DNA from: Lepidodermella squamata
Lineage: Eukaryota > Gastrotricha
Length of the DNA stretch: 64,000 nt
Direction: 5' to 3'
Assembly (NCBI GenBank): GCA_047495785.1
Contig: JBLDXI010000029.1
Coordinates: forward strand, 2,356,001 to 2,420,000
Both the position numbers and the translations under genes were made by a program. Below are positions 22,410 through 34,203 of this stretch, piece by piece. Position 1 is the first letter of the stretch. The number at the start of each line of letters is the position of its first letter. The notes under the pieces were generated by a model that saw only the letters and a list, made by a program, of their open reading frames with translations, searched no databases and was not told the origin of the DNA.

Positions 22410-22654
22410 CAGTGCTCCGCAAACTTTTTTCACCATCAGCATTTTTGGCGGCCGGAAAGCCTATGCTCCAGCCACAATTTTGGCTGAAAATAGTGCAAAA
22501 CAGGCTGATTTTCGGGTTATGATCGTGCGAAACAAGGCATCCGGCCGCATTCCAGCAATCCTTTGAGAAAATTCTACCGGCCGCCAATAGGCCGCCATGA
22601 TCTGCCCAGCCGGCCGCACGTGGCCGGAAAAAAATCCGAGTTTGCGGAGCACTG
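22410..22654. mobile_element. 245-bp nested MITE
   Basis: Ends are CAGTGCTCCGCAAACT at 22410 and its complement ending at 22654, followed inward by imperfectly paired T-rich and GGCCGG blocks. CAG...CTG ends fit hAT-type MITEs. The flanks do not show a clear duplication. Confidence 0.65.
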
Positions 22655-23423
22655 ATTTAAATAAAAAATTAGCTGCCCAAGTTGGATAAATGAAATTGGG
22701 CGGCGGTTTAACCTCATGGCGACTTTGTTTACTTTAGGGCGCACCTCTTCAAAACGAGGGCGCGCTATTATTAAATGAGGGCTGAGATTAAACGAGGGCG
22801 GACTTTTACCTTTTGGGGCGGCAGATTTTATTTTACCGAATGAAAAATTTTACCGTCCTGAAAGACTCTTGAAATGGCGATTTTTCGTAAAAGTGACCAA
22901 CTTTAAGAATATTTTAATAAAGTTAGAAGAAAACCGTCTCATGAGACGGGACTCATTCGATAGAGGAGCGCTTCTAGTATTCTGGTAAATTTGTTTGAAA
23001 TTTTTGGGAAATGAAAGATTTTCTCTGGGAATTTTAGAAAATAATTAAAAATCGGAAAAATTACTATGGGCGGATAGGGCGATGAGTGAATAAAAATGAA
23101 GATCGCGTGCCCACTTTTTCACGTTTTGGTGTGAATTTATTTACTATAGGAAGATCGCTAGTTTCCGATCTGTATAGAGTTGTCTATGGCGCGTTTATTC
23201 ATATCTAGCTAGTGTTATCGGCACTTTTTCTTGTGTTTGAGATAGAAACTAACTCAATTACACTTTCTTCGCAATTAACCATAAGTATTCATTTTGTGCG
23301 ACAGTTTTTCGAAAATGGTCGGAAGCATCAAGTTTGATGCCTGGAGGCCGCAATGGCCTGTGACAGCGCAAAAAATACCCAGCCGTTATTGCCGTTATAG
23401 CCAACGGCTAATACTAATACCTA

Positions 23424-23578
23424 TTAGTAATCCGATTCCGATGAACGAAGGCGATTTTTCGGTGGTTCTCGTACCTCGCACTAAGCAGCAGTCGTGATTT
23501 TAGCTTGCTGAAAATTTTCTATTGTTAACTCTATTGTAATGGCTATTTATCACTGGAATTCTGCTCTCTTGTAACCAC
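23424..23578 (+). pseudogene. block Y, inverted copy of the last exon of GH31-A
   Basis: A reading frame ending EGDFSVVLVPRTKQQS-stop at 23497 matches the last exon of GH31-A (26491-26577), and the homology runs on through the 3' flank to about 23578 (mirror of 26411-26558). No other GH31 exon accompanies it. In the copy, Y lies downstream of X, whereas at the source Y lies upstream of X on the same strand, so the order has been changed. Confidence 0.75.
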
Positions 23579-23725
23579 ACATTTTTTAACGGATTATCGG
23601 GTAGATTCTTTGGCATTGTTCTTTTATTTCGGTGAACAGCTTATCCACATAGAACATGAACACGGACACCCGGAGTCAGTATTAGAAATCAGTTGCTTAT
23701 GGCATGAGATATGATCGTATAGGTG

Positions 23726-26017
23726 TTACTTGCAAACTAGTTCTTCCTGAATGATACCGTTGTGCACTTGGAACAGCACTGTTTCACCTTTCTTGTATCG
23801 AGTTGAGTACTGCGTCAGATATTTCGGTTCGTAATCAGCCGATGGACATTGGAAATCTTGGACACCATAGTGGTTAGAAAGATAGCTAGACGATGTAATT
23901 CTGACTGAAAGAGTACAAAATGCAACTGTGAATAAAAATCCCTGTATATCAGAAACTGAAACTAACCTGATCGAACGAGGCGTCTTGTAAAGAACAAAAC
24001 TTGGTGATTGGAAAAATGCTGGCCATACAGTCTCGCCAATTGCTGCCATTCGGACCCTTCTTCCTTTGATACATCCAACAGTAGACTTGAGCAAAACTGC
24101 CCCTGACCATCGAACAGCCAAAACGAAAGCGACGATATTGCTTGTAATTTAGGCAGAATGATAACTATCGATTGACCACTTTTAACTGCAGCTGGAAATG
24201 TTCGCTTGAATTTCTCGAATAATATTTTTTCGTCGATACCGATAACTTTGGTACCATTTCCGATGGCCGCTATAATCAATGAATATACATAGTTATATTA
24301 TGTATTCCATCGCTTTTGATTAGTAAACGAAATATCGTCGTGCGCCCAGAAAAAAATGGGATGTCCACAAAACTTGTCGAGATTAATCGAAATCCAACTT
24401 TGATAATTTCTACAATCGGAATTACCAGTAAAATTCGTCACTGGGTAATCGACCCCGCTCTTTCGAATGGCGGAGTCTGTTTCCTTATTCGTACGTGTTG
24501 CGCTATAGGTAAAAACGGACGTTGCTTTTTGGTTTTCGCGTAAAATCATGGTTTGCGGGCGCTTCGGGTTCGATTCCTTGCGGCCCCCACAATGCTCGAT
24601 TTTTCAATGTTTATTTTTTATTACATCTTTAGGTAGCCTGATAAACCCATTTGCAATTTTTTTGCTTTTTCGTGAAGTGCCCAGGGCGTTTACGAATGCT
24701 TATCGGCGAGTATCAACTAGGAATCATGGACTTGTGAATTGATATGAGCTATTGCATTTGCTATTATTCCAAAAATAGTCGCCAATAATTTTTACGATGC
24801 ATTCATGTCAGTGAGTGAGCATTATTTTTTCCGTGGACTTGCCTCCACGCTTTGGACTTTGCCCGTCGAAATACTGACCTTGTAAAGCTACGAATCCGTC
24901 AAAAGTCATTTTCGACCGGGTATGAACGTAGCACTTTTTCCGCGCGCAGGACGATATATCTCAACGTGTTTCTGTCGTAATAATTTATCTAGAGACACGC
25001 CTCTTAGAACCGCACTTACCGTAAGAAGATGTCGAGGATGTCCGCTTTGTTTCAGAGTTAGGACTTTGACCAAGCAATTTAAGGTCAACGTCATTGGCGG
25101 TCAAGAACTGGCAGAGCGGTGCCACTTGAACTAATGTCAAGCCATCAATCGTAGCCAAGCCATAGCGAATATATTTCAGAATCTCTTTGATGTCCGGATG
25201 TTTATTCTCCTCCTGCCACTTTTGAACGGCGAACAGTATGTCGATTTCAGCAGCGCTGAATTCATCCTTGCTTATCATGTCGACGAGAGCTGCTTTTGAC
25301 ACGTGAACAATGTCGGGTGATTTGATGATTTCATCGGCATTAGATGTCATGAAATCTCGACAGGCGTCGAGCAGATCGCACCGGTTTAGTAATAGAGCAA
25401 CGTTGAAAATCGGCAACACTGTGTCTTTATCAATCACTTTCTGCAAAGAATACCAGTTGCCTTCAACATTTTTTTATATAATTTGCATCAAAATATAAAA
25501 TCTTTTTCATTTCCCAAATCCTAATAGTTTTCTATGTGTGAACTATCGGCAAGTAAAATGTGATGAAGTTAGATCTTCTCCTGAAAGCTGGCTTAGTTCG
25601 TTTCAATTGAAATCTTACTTCGAGATATCCTTCAATTTCCGCAAGCAAGGCTTCAATGTCGTACTCATGAGCCATTTGATAGATTTCCAGCATCACATCC
25701 AGGTCAAAGTCGTTAACCGCCATTTCACCGGTGTAGAGGTATCGCAAGACGCTTTTCACGACAATTGACTGCTTACCCGGCAGCTTAATTTCGCCGAGTG
25801 TTCCTTCGCGAAATTTCTGCGGAGCCAGCATGGTATCGAAAATTGGCAATTGCGCTGCCAGAATTGCTCTATGGGCTGGGATGCGGGTACCGTCGTCGAG
25901 CAGAAAAACGACATCGCTGTTGGCGGAGCTATCGAAAAGTTTAGCAAAGGCACGAATAATAACATCAACCTGCTTGATAGCTGGGAATTTGCGAAACCAA
26001 GTTTCAGCGGAAGCCAT
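23726..26017 (-). CDS. BTB-H: BTBD9-like protein, inverted array member, 433 aa
   Basis: Minus-strand exons 26017-25619, 25440-25020, 24269-23967 and 23904-23726 give 434 codons. BTB: NSDVVFLLDDGTRIPAHR, LAPQKFREGTLGE, LRYLYTGEM. BACK: KVIDKDTVLPIFNVALLLN, CRDFM, EFSAAEIDILFAV, QVAPLCQFL. F5/8C-like: GNGTKVIGIDEKILFEK, IVIILPKLQAISSLSF, FTRRLVRS, VRITSSS, FQCPSADYEPK and GETVLFQV. It belongs with BTB-E/F but is the only minus-strand member. Its upstream flank (26044-26359) is repeated in inverted form at 20998-23295. Intron 2 is long (24270-25019). The ATG at 26017 aligns with the other starts. Confidence 0.92.
24270..25019 (-). other. long intron 2 of BTB-H
   Basis: 750 nt. GGGTTCGATTCC at about 24567 looks like a tRNA T-loop/B-box but no tRNA can be folded around it. 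No gene was supported. Confidence 0.5.
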
Positions 26018-26043
26018 TTGATAGAGCACTCAAATTTTTGACA

Positions 26044-26359
26044 AATGAATACTTATGGTTAATTGCGAAGAAAGTGTAATTGAGTTAGTTTCTATCTCAA
26101 ACACAAGAAAAAGTGCCGATAACACTAGCTAGATATGAATAAACGCGCAATGGGCGTTGTCCATCAGGCGATAATTAATAATAGACCATTGTCGTTGTAG
26201 AAATACTCATGTATTACTTGCACGGGTGGAGGGTCATTTCGCTCCATTTGCTCATTAGAAAATGCCCCCTCATCAGCATGACAAAAGTTTGTTTCCCATT
26301 TCATGAGAAGCCCGAAAATCCTGTTCCATCGGTCCATAAGCCCCAAGTTCCCCTCAAAA
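26044..26359 (-). repeat. block X source: 5' flank of BTB-H
   Basis: About 316 bp directly upstream of the BTB-H ATG, present as an inverted, transposon-split copy at 20998-23295. It probably contains the BTB-H promoter. It marks one boundary of a likely inversion. Confidence 0.75.
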
Positions 26360-26490
26360 GCCGATAATCCTAAATTCGATTTTACTCAACATCTTTTCAT
26401 AAAAAAGGTCTGGTTACAAGAGAGCAGGATTCCACAGATAAATAGCAATTACAACAGAGTTTACAATAGAAAATTTTCAGCAAGCTAAAA

Positions 26491-29400
26491 TCACGACTGC
26501 TGCTTGGTGCGAGGTACGAGAACCACCGAAAAATCGCCTTCGCTCAACGGAATCGAAATTCGAGCTGCATGCAATATCTAAAATATCGAAACTCAAAATT
26601 AAATAATCAAATTCTTTCAATTTAAACGTACTCTTTGCTCGGCCTCGTAGACTGCGATCATCTCGCGCGTTGTAGCCATCGCCGCATCGCCCGACACGGC
26701 CTGTTTCACATCGACCTTGACTTCATTGCTAGCAATACTACCCTGAGCCTGAGTAACTGGCTTCGTGCTATTATCGCCGCTTATATCGATGACCGGCGCA
26801 ACTGTCGTAGTTTTCGAATCAATCATTTTAGAAACATCGATGCCGAAAAACAGAATGTGGTCGATCGTAACTTCAAAAGGCCATGGCAGAGTCGGAGGGC
26901 GTGGGATATTCGGTTGAAGGTGCATGTGAGGCACCCGGACCGGCTGAAAGGTCACGCGACCTTCAAGGATATAATACTGCGACAGAACGAAGCTCACGTG
27001 AATCGAAGAAGTGTCTAGAAAAATAATTTAAAATTTTTTAAATTCAACACAGGGCGAAAATTGCTCACCATTCACTCCGCCCTCCCAAAAGAAAGATCCC
27101 CGAGCTAAAGGTCGACCTTTGACCCTTCGATGTTCGCACTCTTCAGTGACCAGCAAACTGATATGCATCGCGCCATAATCGACCAAATTCGACTTCCGGC
27201 CCCTCGAATTCGACGGAATCGAGATGTTAAATGTAGCTAAAGCATTTGTATCGATCGGAACAATAGCCCCGCTTCTCATGTAGATAAAATTCTCCGGCGC
27301 TTCACTCGCCACTGATTCAATGGGGCGGAAAATTCTGGCGTCATTTTCAGCGCCTCGACACATGTCGTATTCGGTATTTGAGCGTAAATGAAGCCATTTG
27401 AATCGCGAGACTAATTGAACCCTGGCCTGGGGGTTGACCGCCAATGGCTGGGTGACGATGGGTGCAACAAGGAGCCCCTCACCCAACAGGAAGGTTTGAT
27501 ACTCGTCGATCAACGCAGGATCGGCTGGTGATAGGTGGAACAACGGCTTCCAAAACGGCAATCCATTTTGCGAAAATTCGTATAGTTGAGTATACGTATA
27601 AGGGAGTAGTAATTTTCGGAAATTTAACGAGTGATTAAAAGCTCGGGTGAAAGATGACTCATTAAGCAGGGCGTGATGGCGATGCCGGCCAGTTGGGTTG
27701 TAGTCGTAGCGGATCATCGGCAAGAATGCGGCCAGGTGAGCCCAGGCTGTGCATAATTCCAGACTGCCGGGCCCGTCTTCACCGCAAATCCAGTCGCCTA
27801 CGACTGGGATTCCGAACCAGTTGAATTCGAGTATGGACATGACGCTGGATTTTAGTGATAGCCAGGTTGCGGCTGTTTGGCCTAACCAATGGCCGCCGAT
27901 TTTGCCGTAGCCTGGGAAGGTTGATGATGACATGAATGGAGAGGGGCTTGAGCGTTTCATCAGAGCGTGACGGGCTTGGCCAAGTAATTGAGTCCAGGCT
28001 CTAAAAAATTAACAAGAGTGCAATTTTGGAATCCAGCTCTAAATTTTCCAAGAATTTTGGTTTTCGATTTTTTCGAATTTGAATTTGAATTTCGATTTTA
28101 TATCTAATACCTAGTAACCGATCGATCTCTGCTTACGAGTTCTTCAGCAATTTAGTTTGAGGATCCAACATATCGATTTTCGGTATCGATTTTGAATGAT
28201 TTTTTGATGTCACCAGTCATGGAAGTAAAAACTGAACTTTACAATTTTCACTTTTTTAATATAGGGCAGATCGAGTGCTAAAATACTCAAATTTAGAGCT
28301 GGAACCTCAATTTTAGGCCCAAAAATTTTCCTCTAAATTTTCCTTGAAAAAGAGCTTAAAATTTATGATTTGAAAATTCCAAATTTAATTTGAAAACTAA
28401 ATAAAAAATCCTATTTTATAGGGTAAATTGAGAACTTACTGGCCCATAGACTTGGACATGAGCAGGCCGTAGGCATTATGAATGTCGACGTGAGGCAAAG
28501 AACAGTCGCGATGCAGGGCCATGGCACAAATTGTTGCAAAGCTCAAGGTAGAAGAGGACGTATTTTGAAAATATCCGGCTCCTAAACATTGAAATATTCG
28601 AAAAAATTGAATTAAAAAATTCAAGGCGTCATTCAAACTTGTCGTGTATGGCATCTCGTAGCTTAGGCAATTTGAAGCAGTCAAATTTTTGTCTCGACTA
28701 TTGACATAGGGCTGATTTTCCAGCTGAGAAAAAATCCAAAACATTAATGTTCGTATAATTTCTGAAATTTCGAAATTACCAGTTCCAGGCTGTTGAATTC
28801 GGTCACACGAAATTTCGGGGTCAAAAAGTTGCGCATAACATTGACCGCCTCTTTGGCTAACGGGTCCCAGAAAGCAAACGCTAGTTGAGGACCGCCGAAC
28901 TCGTTGTTCCGGTAAATGTGAAAAGTTTGCTTGACGACATCAGATGGAATAATGCAAGATAGCTGATTGATAGCATTTTCGACAGCTCGACCCATCAGAA
29001 CTTCATTTGGAACCACTCTAGTCAGGGTGCTCACGTGTGGTAACTGAAAATTATTTAAAAAAATTATTTTTGAATTTTCAATGTCGAAAGTTTTGCGAAC
29101 CAAGCTGTATGTAAATTTTTTCATCGCATTTGAAGGCTTTAGGCGCCGCCATTTCGCAACAATTTCGTCGAAGCCGGTTGAGTGATGCTCGTATCGGTGC
29201 TTTTGGTCCTGTTGTTTTATGCATAGAGTTGTCCAAGGAATTCGCGCCGCTTCCCACCCGGTAACAGTCGTGTTCAAATCGGTGAATGAGTCGATGCCAG
29301 ATACGCAGACATGAAGGTCAAGGAACCATCTTGGAGGCAAAGCTGGCCTTCCGATGAGCTTAGAAAAATAAAAAAATCATTCAAACAAAATCGAAATTAA

Positions 29401-32400
29401 AATTTCAAATTGTATCGTCAATGTTCGCCAACTTTAAGAAAAATTATCATTTTGACCTCATATAAACACATTTTTTATTTCCAGGTTGGACAAAATTATT
29501 GTTCCCACAAGTCACCAAACCGCACCTTTCTCGACTTGTTATGCAGCGTAATAACGCAGGGTGTGGCACGGGTTATCTGTTGCACCTTGCGGTGGTGGAA
29601 CAGGCTGTTGCACTAATCTAGCAATCTGCCATATTTGTTTGTTAATTTCTTAACCTTATATTTTGACTTCAAGTTGCATCTATGGCAAACTGATCTTTAG
29701 TTTACCTAATTCTGATGAGTGGGTCAACCTTTTCCGTATGAGGATCGTATGAAGAAAGGTGAGGAAACAGGCCGTGATAATTGAAGTTGTAGAAATTTCA
29801 TAGATTATTTGAAAAAGTCTCATTGCTTAAATTCCTGATTTTTCTTTCCCATAACTTTCAGTGTGTTTTAAATAGTTGAATTTTTGTAAAAATGCCAGTT
29901 AAATCTGAGACTGAGAAGCCATGGGTCAATGCTGACCAAGTAGCAACTGACCACGCGAAAATGATGAACGAGTTTGTGGAAACTTTTGGGCCGCTTCGCA
30001 ACAACGACGTAGGCCTGCCTCTCGCCCTGTTTCACGGCCAGTGGCTACCAGCATTCTTGCCAATCTACTGGCCTCAAATCTACAACTTTCCTGTCAAGCC
30101 TGACGACGTTACTGTGCTGAGTTTCCCGAAAAGCGGAACCCATTGGCTGCACTACATGGTTTATCTGATCACAACAGGAAATTTCGATAGCGCACCGCCG
30201 TCTGATGAGCGAGAACTTCTCGAATTTCCACGGCCGAACGCGCAGGCGGTACTGGAGCGCCTGGCCGCTAAACCTGGGCCGAAGGTGTTGAGCTCGCATT
30301 TGTCTGCTGATCTGTTGCCGAAGAACATTTTCAACGGTAAAGTAATTTACATCTACCGCAACGCAAAGGATGCCTGCGTATCGTTCTACCATCATCTTCG
30401 GGCGATGAGCAATCCTAACTGGCCGTTTAACCTCACTTTCGACGAATTTGCGAGAACTTTCATCGAGGGTAAATTCATGTTTGGACCCTATCCTTCCCAT
30501 GTCGTTGGCTACGAGAAGCTGAAACAGGATGGCAAGGATATTTTGCTTCTTCGATACGAAGATATGAAACAGGTTTGGTAATAGAAAAATATTAGAATTA
30601 AAATGTCCACCTTAATAAATCAGGATCACACTGGGTCAATTCGTAAAATTGCGGCTTTTCTCGGCAAGGATTTGGACGACGCGACGGTTGAGAAGATTCG
30701 CGAGAAGACAACCTTTGCTAGCATGCGCAACAACGATGGCTACAATTGGTCCGAGAGGAAGAAGAGCGGCATGTTTGCGAAAGATGCCGATTTTATTCGC
30801 AAGGGTGAAATAGGCGACTGGCGCAATCACTTCAACGACCCGAAACTGCTGGCAGATTTCGAGGAGTTTATCAAACAAAAATTACCAGCTGACCTTGTCA
30901 TACCTTGCGAATAATCCTAAAATTCTGACTCAAATTACTTTTGTTGTCAATATTATAAATTACGATTATTTCGTTTCACGCACATGGGAATTAAAACAAT
31001 CAAAAATGATGATAAAATCCGATTTTGGCGGTGAATTTCATTTTGGTCGAAATAAAAAGCTGAATAATGAGAAATCAATTATGAGAAGACTTTTATGAAG
31101 AAATCAACACTGTGAAATACTGGATCGAATTAATTCCGAATTAATGGAGGGCTTAAACCATTGGTACTCGGCTACATATTTTTTAAATTATTCCAAAGTG
31201 AGATTTTAAATTATTTTAAATTTAAATTTTAAATTTTAATAAATAATCATACCTGAGTGTACTGTTGAATAACATTGTCTGGTGTTGGGCCAGTAAAAAT
31301 GTACATATCAATGACCCCAGAAATGCCTCGCCAGGCAATTTGCGGGTATGGATTAATCGTGATTTCTGAAAAAATTGACTAATAAAGGGAAAAAATTGAA
31401 ATTTGCCAAAAATCGAACCTGAAGGTGCGGCATTGTAGAAAAGGATTCCATGCGCGAGACCATTCGGGTCAATAACCATAATAAAAGGATGAGCGCCGTA
31501 AAGATTCGATTCCGTCTGTATTTATAAAAAAAATCAGCATTCAGCTTGACAAAAATTCCGAAAATTTTACCATCCAATCAGCGGGCTGATACCGCGAGAA
31601 AATCGTCCAAGTTTGCGCCCTGGTTTTGTCGCTATTCCGCCGGAAAGTTTTATGTCGATGCTCGCCAATTCCGTAAATTCGCGAATCTCTCGCCGCAAGC
31701 CCCGTTATCTGCATGAAATCACTCGTAAAAACCAACCCGCCAACATCTGCATCCCACAATACAGGCGAATTTTGGTAGGTCGTCGCGTCCGGGTCCGGCG
31801 ATCTTGCTACTCGAAACGCGAACGGATTCGCTGTGACCACATCCACCTTATACTTCGTTTTAATCTCAACATCCGAGGCGAATAATTCAGAATTTAACAG
31901 GCCCTCCCGAGTAAAATCGTAAGAAGGCTGGCCGGTATTTGTCGCCGGGGTTTGGTCCTTATCCGGCTTGACGTTAATTCGAACAATCGAGTCTGACAGC
32001 TCGGTAACTGCGAGGCTAATGCCGTCGATCATAGTCCCGAAAACGCCGGCTGGAGTCAAGCGGCGTAGGATGTACTCCGTAGTTCGGCGGGGCGAGTCGA
32101 CAGTTCGAACATCGACCTGTCGATAGCCCAGCGTAGCGGGTGGCATGAAGCAAATCGGCATGCTAGGGTTGGTCCGCGGTCGTTTATAGACACAGCCCCG
32201 TTTTTCGCACGCCAACTTGCTAATATGCCACGTTTCGTCCGGCGATCCGTCCTGTTCCGGGTAGCAATTAACCCGGCGCAGTTCCTCCCGAATCACCGCT
32301 GGGTCGTCCGTGACAGGTGGTTCGATGTAAGTTGAGTTATCGGCGTTTTTGTAGAATAAAAAGTAGTAGCCGGTCGCGCAGGTCGCGGCGAGTGTCAGCG

Positions 32401-32590
32401 CGACTCCGATTGCGGTCAGGGTGACTGCGATGGTGACGGAGCGGCGGTGTTCCGCTTTTCGCCGCCGATCTTCAGCCAAGATTAGGGCCATCTGCGGGTC
32501 GACGCCGAGCAACGGCGGCAACAGGTTGGAATCGCCGTCGAGCGAGTCCATTTGAATGCTCTGGCTGTGTTTTCTAGACAATTTCTTCAT
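26491..32590 (-). CDS. GH31-A: type II membrane trefoil/GH31 pseudoenzyme, 1126 aa
   Basis: Exons (minus): 32590-31571, 31515-31419, 31365-31253, 29358-29101, 29043-28780, 28723-28639, 28581-28440, 28000-27069, 27014-26632, 26577-26491; phases agree throughout. Order: cytoplasmic tail (1-49), one membrane helix (about 50-80), a P-type trefoil (RRVNCYPEQDG...CYK-type Cys pattern), the GH31 N-terminal sandwich (YGIGEHRHKTFRR; YIFTGPTPDNV; RPALPPRWFLDLH), a (beta/alpha)8 barrel, a Thr/Ser linker and a C-terminal sandwich. The shape resembles sucrase-isomaltase, but the nucleophile motif WxDMNE is LELLENQPY, and the acid/base GDN is GQT in GHWLGQTAATW. The active-site Arg in SRSTF is Ser. Hydrolase activity is unlikely; a binding or receptor role is inferred. 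A sulfotransferase gene is nested in intron 3. Confidence 0.88.
29359..31252 (-). other. GH31-A intron 3 hosting the sulfotransferase
   Basis: 1.9-kb intron joining ...NVIQQYTQ to LIGRPALPPRW in phase 0. It contains the whole plus-strand sulfotransferase gene (29892-30914). The remaining 29359-29891 and 30915-31252 hold no other supported feature. Confidence 0.8.
29892..30914 (+). CDS. cytosolic sulfotransferase (SULT family), 323 aa
   Basis: Two exons, 29892-30572 and 30624-30914, with a 51-nt intron. The enzyme transfers sulfate from PAPS to hydroxyl or amine groups of small molecules in the cytosol. The PAPS 5'-phosphosulfate loop is FPKSGTHWL, the catalytic His lies in VLSSHLSADLLP, the 3'-phosphate loop is YRNAKDACVSFYHH, and the C-terminal signature is FIRKGEIGDWRNHF. 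Length is near the usual 290-310 aa with a short N-terminal extension. No signal peptide or membrane segment is seen, so a cytosolic place is expected. It lies wholly within an intron of GH31-A on the other strand and must have its own promoter. The acceptor phrase MKQ/DHTGSIRKIA matches the family. Confidence 0.93.
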
Positions 32591-34203
32591 TTCAGAAAAT
32601 GTTAACCTGGGAGAAAAAAATTAGTTTGAAAAATCCCAAAAAATCCCGAAAATCCCGCCGTCTTCAGATTAATCAAGGTGTACTATGATTATCGTCGATT
32701 AGGCGAAAACGATGGTGAACCTGCTCATGCCAAGAATAAAGGAATTCGAAGAAATTTCGCGAAAATGCGAAAATCGCCGCAAAATACCAATCATCGGGTT
32801 TTTTCGGGTTTTATGCCAAAATTTTCCCATTTCCCTGGATTAGGTGTTTGAAGCCCTAATAGGAATACTAAAAAGCAAAACTCCTACAACTAAAGATTTG
32901 CGCCAACATTTTAATCAAAGAAACTGATTCTTCAATTTGAAAAAAGATTTTGTGGGGTGGAGCTTAATAGATTTAATACCAATTTTAATATATAAAAATT
33001 TAGCAGAAAAAATTAATGGGGAGGAAATTCTTTCAAACGCTGAGTTGAATATATTTAAGGTTGGTTCTCATTGGCTCAGTCAATAAATGCCCAATAATTT
33101 TTCGATTTTTTTCGCGCGATTAGAAAAATAGCGAAAATTGTCCGCCACCCTAATATTTTTAGGTTATGTAAGGCACATTCATCAGGTATGGGAGTAATCT
33201 GAGAGTTTATCCATTGTTTCAAAATAATGATAATAAGGTCCCACAACGACGAGTATGGGGGTTCCATGGTGGAGAATGGCTTTTTTGTACAAAAAAGTAG
33301 CTAGTGTCAGAAAATTGCAATAAAATTGTTTCCGTGAGAGTTTCTGCTTGGCCTGTCATCTGCGAACAATGAGCGCGAGCGGGCGGACGACAGATATTGT
33401 AAGAACTCGCCCATCGAAATGATAAAGGTATAATGTTATTATTACCATCCAACGCGCGCATCTTTATATCATCAGCACCCATAGCTTCCTGCATACGCCT
33501 ATCTCTATTAAAACGGCGGCTCGTTGAGAAAAGACCAGACCAGACCAGGCTGTGCCTCATCTAAGCCTGGAACGCGCTGTATTAATCGCAACGCTAAATA
33601 TTGACCCGCTTATTTGCCGGCGCGCTTTTATATACCTAATATGTCAACGCGCACTCGTTTTAAGCTGGCTGGGGGTGACAGTGCGTACCTATGCGCGCGA
33701 GCGCGGTTGCCGGCTAAATATGACAATAAAACCCGGTTTATTACTGTTCTGCCCCGGCCCGTCCAGCGCTTCATTGTTCGCACGTGCGTGTAATGCGCGC
33801 AAATCCGGCCAGTACTGCTGCGCTCTTATTTGCAGACACCCCCTGATCAGGTAAGAAACGCTCTCAATCACTTTTTAGCCACAATATCACACTGCCTGTT
33901 CAATCGTGTCATCTTTTATTGTTATCAGCATTTGACATATATCCATCAACAATCCATAGTAATAAAAATCGTCTCACGAGCACAAGCATTGAACAATAGT
34001 AATAATACACTCATGAATGAAGTAATAAGAATAACGTGAAAGCTGTGTCATTTTAGCAGCTATTTTTGAATACCATAACAAGAAAAATCGGTCGATCAAA
34101 GAGAATCATCACAATATTTTTTGTTTCGAATTGCATTTTCAAATTTTAGGCGAAAGCTCAATAATTTTAATATTGCGAAAAATATATGACGATGTTAATT
34201 AAA
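32591..34203. other. intergenic between GH31-A and spatacsin
   Basis: This holds the 5' flank of GH31-A and the 3' flank of spatacsin, both on the minus strand. A GC-richer part (33550-33850) gives overlapping ORFs on both strands with no family signature. No gene or RNA was supported. Confidence 0.5.

Larger units (their letters stand above)
21219..23188. mobile_element. 1.97-kb non-autonomous hAT-like transposon
   Basis: Terminal inverted repeats begin CATAGACAACTC and extend about 80 bp (through ACAGATCGGAAACTAGCGAT and CACACCAAAACGTGAAAAAG), with related subterminal blocks at 21441-21475 and 22800-22845. The element is flanked by a perfect 8-bp target duplication, GCGCGTTT (21211-21218 and 23189-23196), and the empty-site sequence is seen in the BTB-H flank. 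An 8-bp duplication and this terminal form suit the hAT superfamily. ORFs such as 21815-22138 show no transposase motif, so it is probably mobilised in trans. Two smaller elements are nested in it. Confidence 0.85.
20998..23295 (+). repeat. block X, inverted copy of the BTB-H 5' flank, split by a transposon
   Basis: The sequence 20998-21218 continued by 23189-23295 is nearly the reverse complement of 26044-26359, the DNA directly upstream of the BTB-H start codon. Shared landmarks include GAGGGGGCATTTTCTAATGA, CTACAACGACAATGGTC and GCACTTTTTCTTGTGTTTGA. The match stops about 13 nt before where the BTB-H ATG would be. The copy was intact until the 1.97-kb element inserted. Confidence 0.82.

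Noticed and set aside
24540-24610. Possible tRNA from the T-loop-like GGGTTCGATTCC
   Set aside because: The T-stem pairs at only two or three positions and no acceptor, D or anticodon arms can be placed upstream.
33550-33870. GC-richer ORFs on both strands
   Set aside because: No domain or splice support; open frames follow from base composition.
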